A DNA stretch of 5,957 bases from Acidobacteriota bacterium (GTDB lineage: Bacteria > Acidobacteriota > Terriglobia > Acidoferrales > UBA7541), in assembly GCA_019239815.1 (NCBI GenBank), contig JAFAZL010000271.1, positions 1-5,957 on the forward strand, read 5' to 3'. The notes below the pieces were generated by a model, which saw only the letters and a program-made list of their open reading frames with translations, was not told where the DNA came from and made no database searches. Shown here one piece after another: positions 5,649 through 5,957 of this stretch; within the stretch, counting starts at the first letter, position 1, and the number at the start of each line of letters is the position of its first letter. The translations under genes and the position numbers were made by a program.

Positions 5649-5957
5649 GTGACAACCATTCCCATCGCGCCCAATGCCGCCGCCAGCGACGCCTACACCC
5701 AGCTCTCGCTCTCTCCCACTCGTCCTGAAGAGCGCATCTCCGCCCTCGACTCCATCCGCGGCTTCGCTCTCCTCGGCATCCTCCTCATGAACATCGGTGC
5801 CTTCGCTTTGCCCTTCGCCGCTTACCAAAGCCCTCTCCCCGCCGGCGGCTCCACAGGCAAAAATCTCATTGCCTGGACCGTCATCTACATCCTCGCCGAC
5901 GGCAAGATGCGCGCCATCTTCTCGCTCGCTTTCGGCGCCAGCGTCTACCTCCTCGTC
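5649..5957 (+). CDS. YeiB/DUF418 family membrane protein, N-terminal 103 residues (cut by window edge)
   Basis: The frame from GTG (5649) is open to the last base. Residues 1-27 are a hydrophilic N-terminal tail. RISALDSIRGFALLGILLMNIGAFALP (about 29-55) is the family's opening motif and first membrane helix. A loop, then a second hydrophobic stretch (NLIAWTVIYIL), leads to DGKMRAIFSLAFGASVYLL, which matches the conserved (E/D)GKF..lFS.LFG segment of YeiB/DUF418 proteins. These are polytopic inner-membrane proteins of about 380-420 residues with no firmly assigned function; acyltransferase-like or transport roles have been proposed. The gene lies 380 bases after the transporter, beyond a likely terminator, so it probably belongs to a separate transcription unit. 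Its ribosome site lies in a potential RNA structure. Family is confident; activity is unknown. Confidence 0.88.
   Translation, partial: MTTIPIAPNAAASDAYTQLSLSPTRPEERISALDSIRGFALLGILLMNIGAFALPFAAYQSPLPAGGSTGKNLIAWTVIYILADGKMRAIFSLAFGASVYLLV

Noticed and set aside
5467..5728. Short ORFs on both strands across the leader and start of the DUF418 gene (62, 67 and 77 codons)
   Set aside because: They overlap the well-supported GTG start region, have no ribosome site and resemble no known family. The plus-strand one starts inside the 5490-5501 palindrome. A small leader peptide cannot be fully excluded.
5547..5828. Minus-strand ORF of 93 codons
   Set aside because: It is antisense to the DUF418 coding start and acidic/Gly-rich in the manner of shadow frames here.
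1..5957. CRISPR array, tRNA, rRNA, transposase or phage genes
   Set aside because: I found no regularly spaced direct repeats, cloverleaf, ribosomal RNA segment or recombinase motif in the window.

Overview
The window looks like a chromosomal segment of a Gram-negative, GC-rich bacterium, most likely an Acidobacteriota member. This is inferred from gene content and was not tested by any search. The content is an Oar-type TonB-dependent receptor with an N-terminal regulatory-like domain, a Tat-exported Gfo/Idh/MocA dehydrogenase with an IVPRHVLG tail, a secreted DinB-fold protein and a YeiB/DUF418 membrane protein. That mix recurs in this phylum and its relatives.

Layout. Bases 1-1575 (minus strand) are one uninterrupted reading frame of 525 codons, the N-terminal part of an outer-membrane receptor that leaves the window at its left edge. 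The small plus-strand ORFs over it are shadows. Bases 1576-1705 are a divergent control region. A perfect TATAAT lies so close to the receptor ATG that its mRNA may be leaderless. On the other strand a weak promoter and a GGAG ribosome site serve the dehydrogenase gene (1706-3334). A 39-base gap leads to the secreted DinB-like gene (3374-3919), and a 68-base gap to a 12-helix MFS transporter with hallmarks of the POT peptide-transporter family (3988-5268). These three genes are probably one transcription unit, with a possible internal promoter before the transporter.

Bases 5269-5648 hold no convincing gene but are full of inverted repeats. The first part contains a compound hairpin followed by a T-rich tract, the likely operon terminator, and then a further short hairpin. 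The second part, directly before the GTG start of a DUF418 gene (5649 to the right edge), can be folded by eye into a three-way-junction RNA. Its closing helix pairs exactly with the Shine-Dalgarno sequence. This candidate cis-regulatory RNA is the most interesting observation in the window.

Functionally, a receptor that could bring a ligand through the outer membrane is divergently paired with an exported oxidoreductase, an exported metal-binding-fold protein and an inner-membrane importer. This could be a small uptake and processing module. The substrate cannot be read from the sequence.
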